DNA from: a virus | DNA length: 40,426 nt | Virus record (IMG/VR): IMGVR_UViG_3300026519_000024 | Location: 1 to 40,426 of that record | Reading direction: 5' to 3' (one strand) | In this document: positions 14,926 to 23,750 of the stretch, piece by piece | Numbering within the stretch: the first letter of the stretch is position 1 | How the letters are laid out: every line of letters begins with the position of its first letter | The notes under the pieces: generated by a model | What the model saw: only the letters and a program-made list of their open reading frames with translations | What the model was told of the DNA's origin: nothing | Database searches by the model: none | Made by a program: the position numbers and the translations under genes

Positions 14926-15381
14926 CTACAGTGGTACCAAGGTAGTTCTATTGATTTGTGTAGCGGCGAAGAAGATGGCAACAGAAGCGACTATTGCTAC
15001 TATGCTGCCTAATGCTAGACCGCCAGAAAACCAATATGAAGTATTATTATTTGGCATATCCTCTAATTGCTTATACAATCTTTTTATCTCTAATTCTTTC
15101 AGCTCCATAACATCCTTATACTTGATGTCCTGCGTGGCTATAATAATTTCCAGTTTCCTCTTTTCCAAAGAACTGGCTGAGGTTATCTTTTCTTTCTCAT
15201 ACCTTATATTCTCCTTGCAAAGAGCTTTTTGAACTCCTGCTTCAGCTAGCACCTTGGCTGCTTCACTGTTAGTTAGAAGCATTCCATCGAATGGAGCCGC
15301 CTCGCCACTTTTTATTACTGTTTGCGCGAAAGATGGTAAGGAAAGAGCCACAATTAAGGAAAATATAACAACTATCTTCAT
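14926..15381 (-). CDS. Exported, C-terminally anchored protein of the lysis region
   Basis: A 151-residue protein. An N-terminal signal peptide (MKIVVIFSLIVALSLPSFA, likely cut before Gln20) is followed by GEAAPFDGMLLTNSEAAKVL (about 26-45), a motif common in small phage proteins near holin genes. A charged coiled coil (about 60-110) and one C-terminal membrane helix (WFSGGLALGSIVAIVASVAIFFAA) complete it. This topology, periplasmic rod plus inner-membrane anchor, resembles spanin parts. However, there is no lipobox cysteine, so it is not a classical Rz1 or unimolecular spanin. The start overlaps the preceding gene by four bases (ATGA). Function in outer-membrane disruption is an inference from topology and neighbours. 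Confidence 0.72.
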   Translation of the reverse strand: MKIVVIFSLIVALSLPSFAQTVIKSGEAAPFDGMLLTNSEAAKVLAEAGVQKALCKENIRYEKEKITSASSLEKRKLEIIIATQDIKYKDVMELKELEIKRLYKQLEDMPNNNTSYWFSGGLALGSIVAIVASVAIFFAATQINRTTLVPL

Positions 15382-15737
15382 AACTCAAATTCCTCTTTTA
15401 TCTTACTGGCTAGGACTTTTGAGTCTTCAAGCTCCAACTTTCTTCTTTCTTCTCTGCTCTTTGTGAGAATATTCTCCAGAGCCAGCTTGTTGCGTCCTTC
15501 AATTTTTAGTGCTGTCTTTTTATATTCTGCCGTCGCTTCAGCCAGCTTTTCATCCTCTTCTTTCTGTAAATTCTCTATTTTTCTTATTTGTTGCAGAAAC
15601 CCATCACGGCTTTTTTTAATAATAGTAAACAATCTATTCGTGTCTCTTCCCTTTAGAAAATACATAAAGAATAATATCATAACGCCGAATAGTCCGGCTG
15701 CAAAGAAAAACCACTTTTTCTTAATCCACTCTCTCAT
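15378..15737 (-). CDS. Rz-like inner-membrane spanin candidate (119 aa)
   Basis: Start placed at ATG 15737 (MREWIKKKWFFFAAG), with a GAGGGGG Shine-Dalgarno. A longer upstream reading would run inside the holin gene. One N-terminal transmembrane helix (WFFFAAGLFGVMILFFMYFL, about 9-28) is followed by about 90 residues of Lys/Glu-rich coiled coil, the topology of an Rz-type i-spanin (N-in, periplasmic rod). Together with the holin-like gene upstream and the exported protein downstream it forms a plausible lysis cassette. No endolysin gene is recognisable in the window. Confidence 0.68.
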   Translation of the reverse strand: MREWIKKKWFFFAAGLFGVMILFFMYFLKGRDTNRLFTIIKKSRDGFLQQIRKIENLQKEEDEKLAEATAEYKKTALKIEGRNKLALENILTKSREERRKLELEDSKVLASKIKEEFEL

Positions 15738-15739
15738 CT

Positions 15740-15949
15740 CTACCCCCTCAAAAGGGCGACAGCATCGACAACTGCTTGTCCGCCAATATAAATAACGCTT
15801 ATGTTGACCCAATCAGAAGGAGGGACTAATCCAAAAAATAGTGCTGCAGTCGCCGTCGACCAGACTAACAGCTTCCTACTTACCAGTTTCGAGATATTCT
15901 TGTCTATGAACCCCCCCTGAACACGAACACTTTCATCTTCTTCTTTCAT
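15740..15949 (-). CDS. Holin-like small membrane protein (69 aa)
   Basis: A short hydrophilic N-terminus is followed by SKLVSRKLLVWSTATAALFF (20-39) and a second hydrophobic segment (NISVIYIGGQAVVDAVALL). The pattern 'VSRKLLVW ... YIGGQA-x-D' is widespread among small putative phage holins with two membrane segments. Such proteins form holes that release lysis enzymes to the cell wall. GGAG lies seven bases before the ATG. A G7 tract (C7 on the plus strand near 15911-15917) encodes Gly-Gly at about residues 12-13, an indel-prone spot. The start overlaps the previous gene by 17 bases. Confidence 0.68.
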   Translation of the reverse strand: MKEEDESVRVQGGFIDKNISKLVSRKLLVWSTATAALFFGLVPPSDWVNISVIYIGGQAVVDAVALLRG

Positions 15950-16109
15950 TCTCTAGCTCCTTCTCTATGGTCTCCATAAATATTTCAGTGTCAACCTTAG
16001 TTGAGCCAGAAATCTTAGCTAGGCAAAGGTATTCTTCTCTCACTTGGTTCCTCTCTTCTTCCGATTCACAGCCCTTAATAAGGGTCTTAAACACGTACTT
16101 AAAATTCAT
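15933..16109 (-). CDS. Small hypothetical protein (58 aa)
   Basis: Start chosen at ATG 16109 (MNFKYVFKTLIKGCES), with GGAGAA seven bases upstream. An alternative in-frame start eight codons earlier lies inside the preceding gene. The protein is helical, with acidic and basic residues mixed (SEEERNQVREEY; ending ENERRR), and has no signal peptide or membrane segment. It links the recombination gene (three bases upstream) with the holin-like gene (17-base overlap). No family was recognised. Confidence 0.6.
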   Translation of the reverse strand: MNFKYVFKTLIKGCESEEERNQVREEYLCLAKISGSTKVDTEIFMETIEKELENERRR

Positions 16110-16111
16110 TA

Positions 16112-19100
16112 TCAGTTCTCCACATGTGCACACTTGTCCACTTTATCGATATCAATCTGCAGGTCTACTATATCCTTTAGAGCATCTAGGTGAGAAATGA
16201 TCAACACCGTCTTGAATTGCGTCTTCAGCATTTCTATTATTCTGACAAAACCTTCCATGTTCTCTTCGTCTAACGCAGTTGCAGGCTCATCTAAGATAAA
16301 TAGATCGCCCTGTGGCAGATTGCTTATTTTAATAAGTGATAAACGTATAGCCATCGCCGAAAGCATCTTCTCTGCGCCAGATCCAAGTTCTAGTGGTCTA
16401 GCTTCGAATTTTGGATGCTTGATCAAAATGTCCAATTTCTTCCCATCTTCTTCAAAAAAAACTTGAAAATCAACGACATTGGCGAGGACTTTTGAGATCT
16501 CATTATTGATTGTTGGAAGGCTTCCTTTGATCACATCATAACTAATTCCATTACTATGCATTGAGCAGTTATACAGATCATAAGCAGAATATTGTACATG
16601 TAGATCACTCAATTCCCCTTGGAGCTCCTCTGCTACTTGTAGGCGGTGTTCCAGAGAGCCATGATTTTTATATAACTCAAGCAGTTCTTCTTCATAACTA
16701 GCCAATTCAGCTTCTAGGGTGCTTTTCGAACCCCTGCACTCTTCTTGCTTGACATATAAGGATTTTAATTTCTCAACCTCTTCTTTATTCGCTCTATAAT
16801 CAAACAAATCACTTTCTGAAGTTTTTATCTCTTTGTTGGTTTTATCGAGATTCATGCCGTCAATTGTCTCACTTGCCATCAGTGCGCTCAACTTTGTGCT
16901 CTCCTCTGTCGCACGCTCTCTAAGTTTCTCATATTCTTTTAATAGTTCACCATTATCAGGTCCAAGTAGGCGATCGATATTAGCTAAATTTTGGTAAGCC
17001 TCGTTGAGGATCGTCAATTTACCATCAGTAGTAACGCTTTCTTTGCTTGCTCGCTGAGCATCTGTTAAAAACATGCATCCTAAGAATCTATCTCCGCAAG
17101 GGACCTTCGCTAGCAACGACTGCTTTTTATTTTCTCTATCACGCTTAGCATCATACTTTTCTATTTCTCGTAAAATTCTCTGCAACTCTATAACGTTCTC
17201 TCTTTTCTGAGCCTGTTTTTCTTTCTCTTTTTCAATATCTACTTTCTGTATCAGGTCATTAATCTGAGATAAGACCGATTCTCTTCCTTCACTCTCCTTG
17301 CGGGAATCTTCTAGCCGCTTAGTAAGTATCTTTGCTAATTTTCTAGCTTCCTCTAGTTTCTGTTCCTCTTCCTCAAGGTTGAACACCCTTAGCTTCGGTG
17401 AGGCAGAAATTTCTTTAATTATCTCAAGTTCTTCTCCATCGAGAATACGCAGTTGTTCTCTTATATTATCACAGTATCCCTTTTGTTGCTTAGTTGCAGC
17501 AACATTCCATTCTAATTCACTGCTAACATTTCGCTCTTCTTGTTTTAGATCTCTGCGTTTCAACCTATCTAATGCACCCTTTATTTTTGCAGCATCCTCG
17601 GTTGCCAATTTATGCTTTTTTGCATAAATGTCCAAATCAAGAAACTTGCCTAATATTTCCTTTCTCTTTGTCGAACCTTCATTGATAAATGATAAGCCTC
17701 CCTCCTGACTCGTCATAGAGGTTAAGAGGAAATCTTCAATAGAACCAAAGTGTCTTCTTATTTCTTTGTCTGTCTCGTTCCTTGAGTTGCCGTTGAGCTT
17801 TGTTTCGCGACCTGTTGCAGCATCTTTCAGTAAGAATTGCACATCAGTCTTTGCTTCTTCTGTCTCCTCTCCTTTCAGCTTCTTTATATATTTTTCCGCA
17901 CTTCTCTCAATAGTGTAGATATTACCATCTACCTCTAACTTTACCATACCACAGCCATAAGATTCGTTTTGATTAATAATATCAACGTTCTTTCTCACAT
18001 TCTTGGAGGTAGAATTCTGAAGTGTCCAGAGGAAACTATCGATTATGCTTGATTTACCGGAGAAATTCTTACCGAAGATGCCGACCACACCCTTGAGCTT
18101 GTCGAAATTTAGCCTATTCCCTGTCCCGTAATTAAAGAGATTATCCCAAGTAAGCTCCTTTAAGCGCCATTTGATATTTCTGAGAGTGTCTTCTGATTGT
18201 TCAACTTCAGTATTATATTTTCTGTTCAACTCCAGAATTCTTTGCATCACTTCATCATCGACACGATAATCGTTCAGGTATTCCTTGATGAGCTTCTCTT
18301 GGACGGCAATATCTCTCATATCTTCAATCTCAAAGCCATCAACTGATTCTCTTACGGAATTCCTCGCAGTCCCCACTTTGTTGAAAAAGGTTAATGCTTC
18401 CGGCTTATAGCGCGATTCAGCGACCTCCAAAGCATTGCGAAGCTGTTCTAGAGTCACTTTACTGGTACCAACAATTCGCATTCGGCTGCCAGCTTGAACT
18501 TTTAGCTCAGGCAATATGCCGCTTTCTGGTAATTTAATTGTAATAAAGGGGGTCGGGTTTTTTATCTCCACGTGTCTAACTGTATAATCGCTCTTTGAGA
18601 TTATGTCCCAAATCAAAAATCCTTTATCGTCCGACTCTCCAAAGTTCTGCTGTACCGTGCTCCCTGGGTATCTGTATTTCTCGCTAGCACCGACAAATTG
18701 ATTTGTCTTATGAATATCGCCCAAGAGCGCGTAGTCACAACCTTCAAAAATGCTCTCGTCGTAATCCCCATTATCTAATGTGTAACCGGTGTCAGTTTTG
18801 ACTCCATTAATAGCACCATGGTATAACGCTATATTGATTTTTTCTGGGTCAGTTGGAGGAAGCCACTCGCCCTCCTCTTGTAATATTGACTTGATAATGA
18901 AAGTGATATCATCGTTAAATTTATACTCGCAAGAGTCTTTAAACAACTTTAAATTATTATGCCTCAAGGTCTCGACAATTGGTGTTATTGCGTCCTGTCG
19001 AGCCTTATTTTTGATGTTACAGTCGTGATTTCCCAAAATTATTATGGTAGGCGAAATGTCTGCCAAGTTTTTCAAAAAAGCCGCCGCCATTTCAAAATAT

Positions 19101-19285
19101 TCTGGACTTAACTGTGTCTTCGTATGTGCTAAATCTCCACAATGTACTATACAATCTGGCTGTGCTTGCTTAACTTCCTCATATAACTTCGCGAATACTT
19201 CTCTATATTCACTATGGTATTTTAGATTTTTTATATGTGTATCAGCAATATGCACGATACGACAACCTTCTCTCTTCTTTTCCAC
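16112..19285 (-). CDS. Fused Mre11-Rad50 (SbcD-SbcC) recombination nuclease, T4 gp47+gp46
   Basis: A single 1057-residue chain joins both subunits of the DNA end-processing complex. The N-terminal Mre11/SbcD nuclease has the metallophosphoesterase motifs HIADTH (12-17), CGDLAH (49-54), LGNHD (84-88), LYHGAI (154-159) and GDIHK (189-193), followed by a cap region to about 340. The Rad50/SbcC ATPase starts near 370 (IKWRLKELTWDNLFNYG) with Walker A GIFGKNFSGKSS (402-413). Two long coiled coils flank a variant zinc hook (VPCGDRFLGC, Cys730 and Cys737, not the usual C-x-x-C). The ABC signature is LELGSGAEKMLSAM (965-978) and Walker B is LFILDEPATALDEEN (995-1009). In T4 these are separate genes 46 and 47, needed for recombination-dependent replication. 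No stop or frame break lies between the halves. Confidence 0.95.
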   Translation of the reverse strand: MEKKREGCRIVHIADTHIKNLKYHSEYREVFAKLYEEVKQAQPDCIVHCGDLAHTKTQLSPEYFEMAAAFLKNLADISPTIIILGNHDCNIKNKARQDAITPIVETLRHNNLKLFKDSCEYKFNDDITFIIKSILQEEGEWLPPTDPEKINIALYHGAINGVKTDTGYTLDNGDYDESIFEGCDYALLGDIHKTNQFVGASEKYRYPGSTVQQNFGESDDKGFLIWDIISKSDYTVRHVEIKNPTPFITIKLPESGILPELKVQAGSRMRIVGTSKVTLEQLRNALEVAESRYKPEALTFFNKVGTARNSVRESVDGFEIEDMRDIAVQEKLIKEYLNDYRVDDEVMQRILELNRKYNTEVEQSEDTLRNIKWRLKELTWDNLFNYGTGNRLNFDKLKGVVGIFGKNFSGKSSIIDSFLWTLQNSTSKNVRKNVDIINQNESYGCGMVKLEVDGNIYTIERSAEKYIKKLKGEETEEAKTDVQFLLKDAATGRETKLNGNSRNETDKEIRRHFGSIEDFLLTSMTSQEGGLSFINEGSTKRKEILGKFLDLDIYAKKHKLATEDAAKIKGALDRLKRRDLKQEERNVSSELEWNVAATKQQKGYCDNIREQLRILDGEELEIIKEISASPKLRVFNLEEEEQKLEEARKLAKILTKRLEDSRKESEGRESVLSQINDLIQKVDIEKEKEKQAQKRENVIELQRILREIEKYDAKRDRENKKQSLLAKVPCGDRFLGCMFLTDAQRASKESVTTDGKLTILNEAYQNLANIDRLLGPDNGELLKEYEKLRERATEESTKLSALMASETIDGMNLDKTNKEIKTSESDLFDYRANKEEVEKLKSLYVKQEECRGSKSTLEAELASYEEELLELYKNHGSLEHRLQVAEELQGELSDLHVQYSAYDLYNCSMHSNGISYDVIKGSLPTINNEISKVLANVVDFQVFFEEDGKKLDILIKHPKFEARPLELGSGAEKMLSAMAIRLSLIKISNLPQGDLFILDEPATALDEENMEGFVRIIEMLKTQFKTVLIISHLDALKDIVDLQIDIDKVDKCAHVEN

Positions 19286-19298
19286 ATTTCCTCCCGTC

Positions 19299-20246
19299 TT
19301 AGATTATTCTCGAAACTTCATATTCCAGATACGAAACTGTATCCATCAATGGAGCTTCATTCTTCCTTTCGATAAATTTTTCTTTTGTCATTTCTCCTAC
19401 GTCTTCATACCCGCTCACATCTACCTTGTACATTTCGACATCGTATGAAAGAAGTGCTTTTATCAATTGTAGGGCTTTTTTCTCCGCATCTGGATCTAAA
19501 GCTACATATATCGCCGTATCATGCTTCACTATTTCCTGAAAGAGTTTCGAATTCTCGTTCAAAGAAGAGCCGAGTAGCGGCACGGAGTTGGTTGCCTTGA
19601 TGGCATCGAATGTACCCTCTGTTAATACTAAATCGTTTGCCCAATCTATGAACAGCTCGTTGAAGATAATGTCTTTACTGACATTTTCCGGCAGTTTATA
19701 TTTGCGCCACTCATCAGTATAGGTTCTGGCGATAAAGTAGTTTATCTTTCCGTCCTTGTTGAAAGATGGTATTATGACCCTTCCGGCATATTCCCCCGTA
19801 CTACAATAGCCTATTTTCCACTTGAGGATGTCTTCTCTACCTATCAATCTCTTTTTTAGGTACCTTAGTGGAGCAAGTGAAGTGAGCGGCAACTTCTTAT
19901 TTGCTAAGGAAATGAACTCTTTTGGCAACCCTAGGACCTGTTCTTTAACTACCTCGTCTGGTATCTTAAAGAGGTCATCCAACGAAGAGTCGGAAAAATC
20001 TACCTGCTCTTCTAGTTCTTCCCATCGCTGGCGAGCAAGGAAGCTTCCATATTTTTTGATCAATCTATAAATGTTGACTGAATTATATCCACAAACCCAA
20101 CACTTGAATGCCCCCTTTTTTATATTCACAGAAAGTTTTTTCTTGTGGTGTTCGCATTTTGGGCAAAAGAATAAAATTTCATCACCAGAGAAGTGATGTT
20201 TACCAAATATATCAACTAATATTGAACGTTTCTCTTCTTCGTGCAT
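19299..20246 (-). CDS. DNA primase, DnaG type (zinc finger plus TOPRIM)
   Basis: A 315-residue primase. An N-terminal zinc ribbon has CPKC (28-31) and CWVC (49-52) in the CHC2 style. The middle contains WKIGYCSTGEYAGRVIIPSF, and the TOPRIM domain has LVLTEGTFDAIKA (catalytic Glu210) and VALDPDAEKKA (Asp251, Asp253). It is shorter than bacterial DnaG (about 580) and lacks an obvious helicase-binding domain, as in T4 gp61-size primases. It makes RNA primers for lagging-strand synthesis. The start lies 35 bases inside the RuvC-like gene, so the pair is probably co-translated. A partner helicase is not in the window. Confidence 0.9.
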   Translation of the reverse strand: MHEEEKRSILVDIFGKHHFSGDEILFFCPKCEHHKKKLSVNIKKGAFKCWVCGYNSVNIYRLIKKYGSFLARQRWEELEEQVDFSDSSLDDLFKIPDEVVKEQVLGLPKEFISLANKKLPLTSLAPLRYLKKRLIGREDILKWKIGYCSTGEYAGRVIIPSFNKDGKINYFIARTYTDEWRKYKLPENVSKDIIFNELFIDWANDLVLTEGTFDAIKATNSVPLLGSSLNENSKLFQEIVKHDTAIYVALDPDAEKKALQLIKALLSYDVEMYKVDVSGYEDVGEMTKEKFIERKNEAPLMDTVSYLEYEVSRII

Positions 20247-20751
20247 TTAGAAAACCTGCATACGCAACCACATAACTGTCTGCCATATCAAAAAAATATG
20301 GCTTTGGGTTGCCCTTTGGAGTAAGTATAATTTTGAACCACGATGAATGATTGTCATGCATATATTGCATGACAACCTTCTTAGCCTTTGTCCCCCTTGG
20401 GACAGTTATTCCGCATGTTTTTCTAGCGGTCGTAGCTCCTATGTATTCTGGCTCGAGTCCAAAAATATCATACACTAGCCAACTGACCGTACCATTAAAT
20501 TTTGCTAGTGTCAAGATTGTTTTAGCCGAAGAGAATCCTGGTCTAAAAGCTTGCAAAGACTGTTCTATAAGAAACTGCTCTATCTTATACTCTGCTTTCA
20601 GTTCCTTTATTTTTTCCCTCGCAAACGATATTTTATCATAGAACGTCTTGCACTTGCGAAGATCCCAGTAGTCGTTCATCAAAACGACGCCATTATTATT
20701 AAGTATTGTAATACCAGTTATACTGGTGCTTATATCTAGACCACAAATCAT
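20212..20751 (-). CDS. RuvC-like nuclease (putative Holliday junction resolvase)
   Basis: A 179-residue RNase H-fold protein. The expected acidic residues are present: Asp5 in CGLDISTSITGI, Glu63 in FLIEQSLQAF, and Asp155/Asp158 in FFDMADSYVVAYAG. The segment KAKKVVMQYM (about 122-131) is also typical of RuvC-like proteins. RuvC enzymes cut four-way junctions. T4 uses an unrelated enzyme (gp49) for this, so a RuvC-type protein would be a replacement that resolves branches before packaging. AGGGG lies eight bases before the ATG. It opens the replication and recombination island after the tail genes. A more general branched-DNA or RNA-DNA nuclease is possible. Confidence 0.82.
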   Translation of the reverse strand: MICGLDISTSITGITILNNNGVVLMNDYWDLRKCKTFYDKISFAREKIKELKAEYKIEQFLIEQSLQAFRPGFSSAKTILTLAKFNGTVSWLVYDIFGLEPEYIGATTARKTCGITVPRGTKAKKVVMQYMHDNHSSWFKIILTPKGNPKPYFFDMADSYVVAYAGFLNARRRETFNIS

Positions 20752-20804
20752 ATGCTTCCCCTAGAATGCGTTGCAGGGTTATAGTAACATAATGAAAAGG
20801 AATT

Positions 20805-22604
20805 TTAAAATATATTAAATTCTGTAATGACACCAGTGATGGAAACTGTTGTGTGGAAGATAGGATAACAATCATCCACCAAAACTTCGCCGCTGTCGTC
20901 ATATACAAGCATGATATATGCTGCTTGAGTGCCGCTTTTTTGGACCCATGTGTTCGTAATGTTATATGCGAGAGCGTCATCAGATGCATTTCTTGCTCCG
21001 ACTGAGGTATGTAGGGAAGTGTACTCAAACTGAGTTAGAATATGAGTCTTGTTTGCATGAGGACCGCTAGCAAACTGCTTTGCGTGGAGTCCTCTCGCTT
21101 TAGAGGCAACCGAATCACTATTGGCAATCCTGGCTCTCCAAAGAAAGCCGCCGGTGATGGCATCCATGCCCACTAAAACACTTTGTTTCGACGCAAACGG
21201 AATAGCTGCTGTGCCCACGAAAGATGTTGTATTCGAGTCACTGCCGCCATATGAGCGAGCTAATGTTAAGAGCTTACCCTTGTTTGCATTCAGGGAACAA
21301 TTGCCCTGATATGCATAACCATTTGAGCCAATAATGTTGTCGGCAAATCCTAGCGAAAAGTTGCCAGTATTGCGCGGATCTCCATAATCTGACTTAGGGA
21401 TTCCCAATATGTTGACCCGTCCTAAGAGCCCATATACATTCGGGGCGTTACTACCATATGCAGTAGGATTTCTATTCAAGTTAGCTGTTGAGCCAGCACC
21501 AAGCCCTGGGGTTGCCCATGTCCAATATACTCTTGAGTCACTCACCACTGGTGAGCCGGGGTGAGAACGGGATGATGTAGCTCCAGTTAGGACATCGTCC
21601 TGTGCGACGGTAATACATTGCACTGGTTCCAGTTCAAGCGTATATTTTGCCAAATATGGTTGTTCGGCGTCACCTGCGCCGTCGGTTGTAAAAATTCTCG
21701 TCTTAAAAGTTCCCACCTTGTTCCTTCCGATATTTACATAGCCACCGTCGCTATCCCTTCTGCCGTTATACTGACATGAAAAGTGCAAATGCTCACCATC
21801 TGGATCTTCTACGATATAGGATGCCAGTGAATCCGCTTGTACTCTTGTCCAGACTGTGTTACTAGTCGTAACATCAAAGTTATCATTGACAACAATATTG
21901 AGACCGTTACCAGTAGCCGGGTCTATTTCGAGAATGAATGCGCTTCTTATGTGTTGTGCCAAGGTTACTTTAGTGGGGTAAGCTAATCCACCATATACAG
22001 TGCCGATTGCGGGTGATGCGCCGTTCCTTACAGTCCTCATTGTACCAGCCATGTATATTCTACCACCGATCACTTTAATATTCTGGAGTGAATTATCCAT
22101 ATAGCTAGTATCAGTTGGGGTTGAAGACCATTGGGTGGAGTGAGACCATTCATGGGCACCAGCCGCTGAGAACTTAGCCCAGAAAGACCACGTTTTGCCA
22201 GTTCCAGCTGGTTTGATAACGGTTGCAAGTGTCGCAGCATCCTTGTCTTTAAAGGTGACAGTTGTGTTTGTTACAGCTGAAGTTCCGCATACGATAAAAG
22301 AGCCATCTGGCAGTTTATCAAAGCCATATAGGTTCGTTTTTGCAGAGCCGTTTCCATTTGTTGTGATAACAAAAGCCAAAGACCCGGCTGGAGTATATGA
22401 ACAAAACAAGCCATAATCTATGCCCGCACCACCTGGATTTGTTACGTCGACAGTAGTTGGGCTCACTTCATCCTTTTCAGCAAATCCAGCTAGACTAATA
22501 TTTTGGTTATGCTGTGCCGTAAAGGCAAATGCGCCCGTCTGTTGGGCGGCAGCTTGCGTTCTCACTTTGCCCGCTAGCCTGTATTTTATTTTTCTGATCG
22601 CCAT
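20805..22604 (-). CDS. Large virion protein with beta-propeller-like repeats
   Basis: A 599-residue beta-rich protein. Recurrent blocks have a 'G-x-x-x-W/F-V-A-K-(F/I)-x-x-x-G-x-x-x-W' flavour, for example SFWAKFSAAGAHEWS (about 140-154), AFILEIDPATG, and ITGGFLWRARI. This is the style of SBBP or PQQ-type propeller blades. Other blades contain GGRIYMAGTM and DGSFIVCGTS. No catalytic residues were recognised. The start codon overlaps the previous stop (TAATG). As the last gene of the structural module it may be an adsorption or tail-tip protein that binds surface polymers. The propeller fold is inferred from repeats seen by eye. Confidence 0.72.
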   Translation of the reverse strand: MAIRKIKYRLAGKVRTQAAAQQTGAFAFTAQHNQNISLAGFAEKDEVSPTTVDVTNPGGAGIDYGLFCSYTPAGSLAFVITTNGNGSAKTNLYGFDKLPDGSFIVCGTSAVTNTTVTFKDKDAATLATVIKPAGTGKTWSFWAKFSAAGAHEWSHSTQWSSTPTDTSYMDNSLQNIKVIGGRIYMAGTMRTVRNGASPAIGTVYGGLAYPTKVTLAQHIRSAFILEIDPATGNGLNIVVNDNFDVTTSNTVWTRVQADSLASYIVEDPDGEHLHFSCQYNGRRDSDGGYVNIGRNKVGTFKTRIFTTDGAGDAEQPYLAKYTLELEPVQCITVAQDDVLTGATSSRSHPGSPVVSDSRVYWTWATPGLGAGSTANLNRNPTAYGSNAPNVYGLLGRVNILGIPKSDYGDPRNTGNFSLGFADNIIGSNGYAYQGNCSLNANKGKLLTLARSYGGSDSNTTSFVGTAAIPFASKQSVLVGMDAITGGFLWRARIANSDSVASKARGLHAKQFASGPHANKTHILTQFEYTSLHTSVGARNASDDALAYNITNTWVQKSGTQAAYIMLVYDDSGEVLVDDCYPIFHTTVSITGVITEFNIF

Positions 22605-23713
22605 TAGATATCCAATTTAAGTTTGAAGCTGTATGCATCCGCTTCTTTCTTTCTCACCGGGGTTGCGACCTTTGCTATGGCTATCAAGTTTTGCTCATTA
22701 TCATATATCCCTATCTTGGAAATATACGTTATTTTTTCAAAACTTGCCGAGGTCTCAGTCCACGGTGTCTTCGAGGTGTTTACGATCTCCAAGTTATCTC
22801 TTTCTCGATATATATTTGAGCTTGTAAAGGGAGAGCGAAGCTCTATCTGACCTCTTTGAATATAAGTGGGATTATTTGAATGATTCAGCTCGCCCTTTGG
22901 TGCATGAGTAAACATAGTGATTACTTGCACATCTTGTGTGCCCTGAAAATCAAAAGCAAAGCTTGAGGATGGTACAAGGTCTATCCCACTTGAGCCAGTT
23001 GTAAGAAAGTGTCTCCATGCGGGTGCGACACTTGCAGTTGTCTCAGGGACAAAATTATCAGTGTAAGAGTCGTGGAGATCCCAGCTGCCAGTGAGAACCA
23101 AGAAGCCTTCACGATAAAGGACCACCCCAGCAACACTACCCGAGCCAGGGCTCCCTTGTGGACCAACCTGGATAAGCTCTCCATTCCTATTCTCATCTTT
23201 CAATTCTGCTATGAGGGTGCCAGTTAAATAAAACTTGCACGCAATAGAGCCCTTCTTGATAGAGGAGCCATAATGAAGGGCAGAAAGCTCCACCAATCGC
23301 AATGCTTGTGAAGATTTATCGCCCAATGATGATGAATAACTGTAGTGTCGGCTCAGCGGAGCGTAATAATTAAGCGTATTTTTTAACGAGGTCATTTTGC
23401 CCCTACTGCTACCTGCCGGATTATAGTGAGAAGAAATATCAATTGTCTGTGGGTAGGAATTTCCTGTAATGATGCTCCCATATTGAAATTCCCCAAACGC
23501 GGTTGTCGTGACAGTCTTAAAGGCACCCATTGTCCCATCTTTAGTTATAAAAGGGTATGGTGCAACACTGCTCGTCAAGAACTCATTGAGTCTAACTTCG
23601 CCTCCTGTAACCCTGTCGTAATGTATAACACCGTTGCTAATGATGAACTCGCTTTGTGGGTGTGCCCGAACAGTGTTTGTGAACAAATCGCCTTCTTTGA
23701 ACTTTTTTAACAT
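22604..23713 (-). CDS. Virion structural protein, paralogue A (369 aa)
   Basis: Start chosen at ATG 23713 (MLKKFKEGDLF) with AGAGG six bases upstream; a TTG two codons earlier is less likely. The protein is beta-rich and contains a short collagen-like Gly-x-y piece (GPQGSPGSGS, about 200-209). Its C-terminus (NNPTYIQRG, YISKIGIYDNEQNLIAIAKV, then Pro and KLKLDI) closely parallels the C-terminus of the next upstream gene (ANPTYLSES, YITTVGMYSADNELLAVSKL, then Pro and RVRLDF). The shared end probably docks both into the same virion structure, such as the baseplate. The specific part is unknown. Confidence 0.75.
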   Translation of the reverse strand: MLKKFKEGDLFTNTVRAHPQSEFIISNGVIHYDRVTGGEVRLNEFLTSSVAPYPFITKDGTMGAFKTVTTTAFGEFQYGSIITGNSYPQTIDISSHYNPAGSSRGKMTSLKNTLNYYAPLSRHYSYSSSLGDKSSQALRLVELSALHYGSSIKKGSIACKFYLTGTLIAELKDENRNGELIQVGPQGSPGSGSVAGVVLYREGFLVLTGSWDLHDSYTDNFVPETTASVAPAWRHFLTTGSSGIDLVPSSSFAFDFQGTQDVQVITMFTHAPKGELNHSNNPTYIQRGQIELRSPFTSSNIYRERDNLEIVNTSKTPWTETSASFEKITYISKIGIYDNEQNLIAIAKVATPVRKKEADAYSFKLKLDI

Positions 23714-23750
23714 CAACAACCTCTTTGTATAAAATCCCCCTAGGAGAAAA

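Noticed and set aside
14926-15381. Calling the exported protein an Rz1-type lipoprotein
   Set aside because: The signal peptide region has no lipobox cysteine, and the protein has a C-terminal membrane helix.
20752-20804. Promoter or terminator between the propeller gene and the RuvC-like gene
   Set aside because: The gap is AT-rich with a TATAAC-like element but no -35 match and no stem followed by a T tract.
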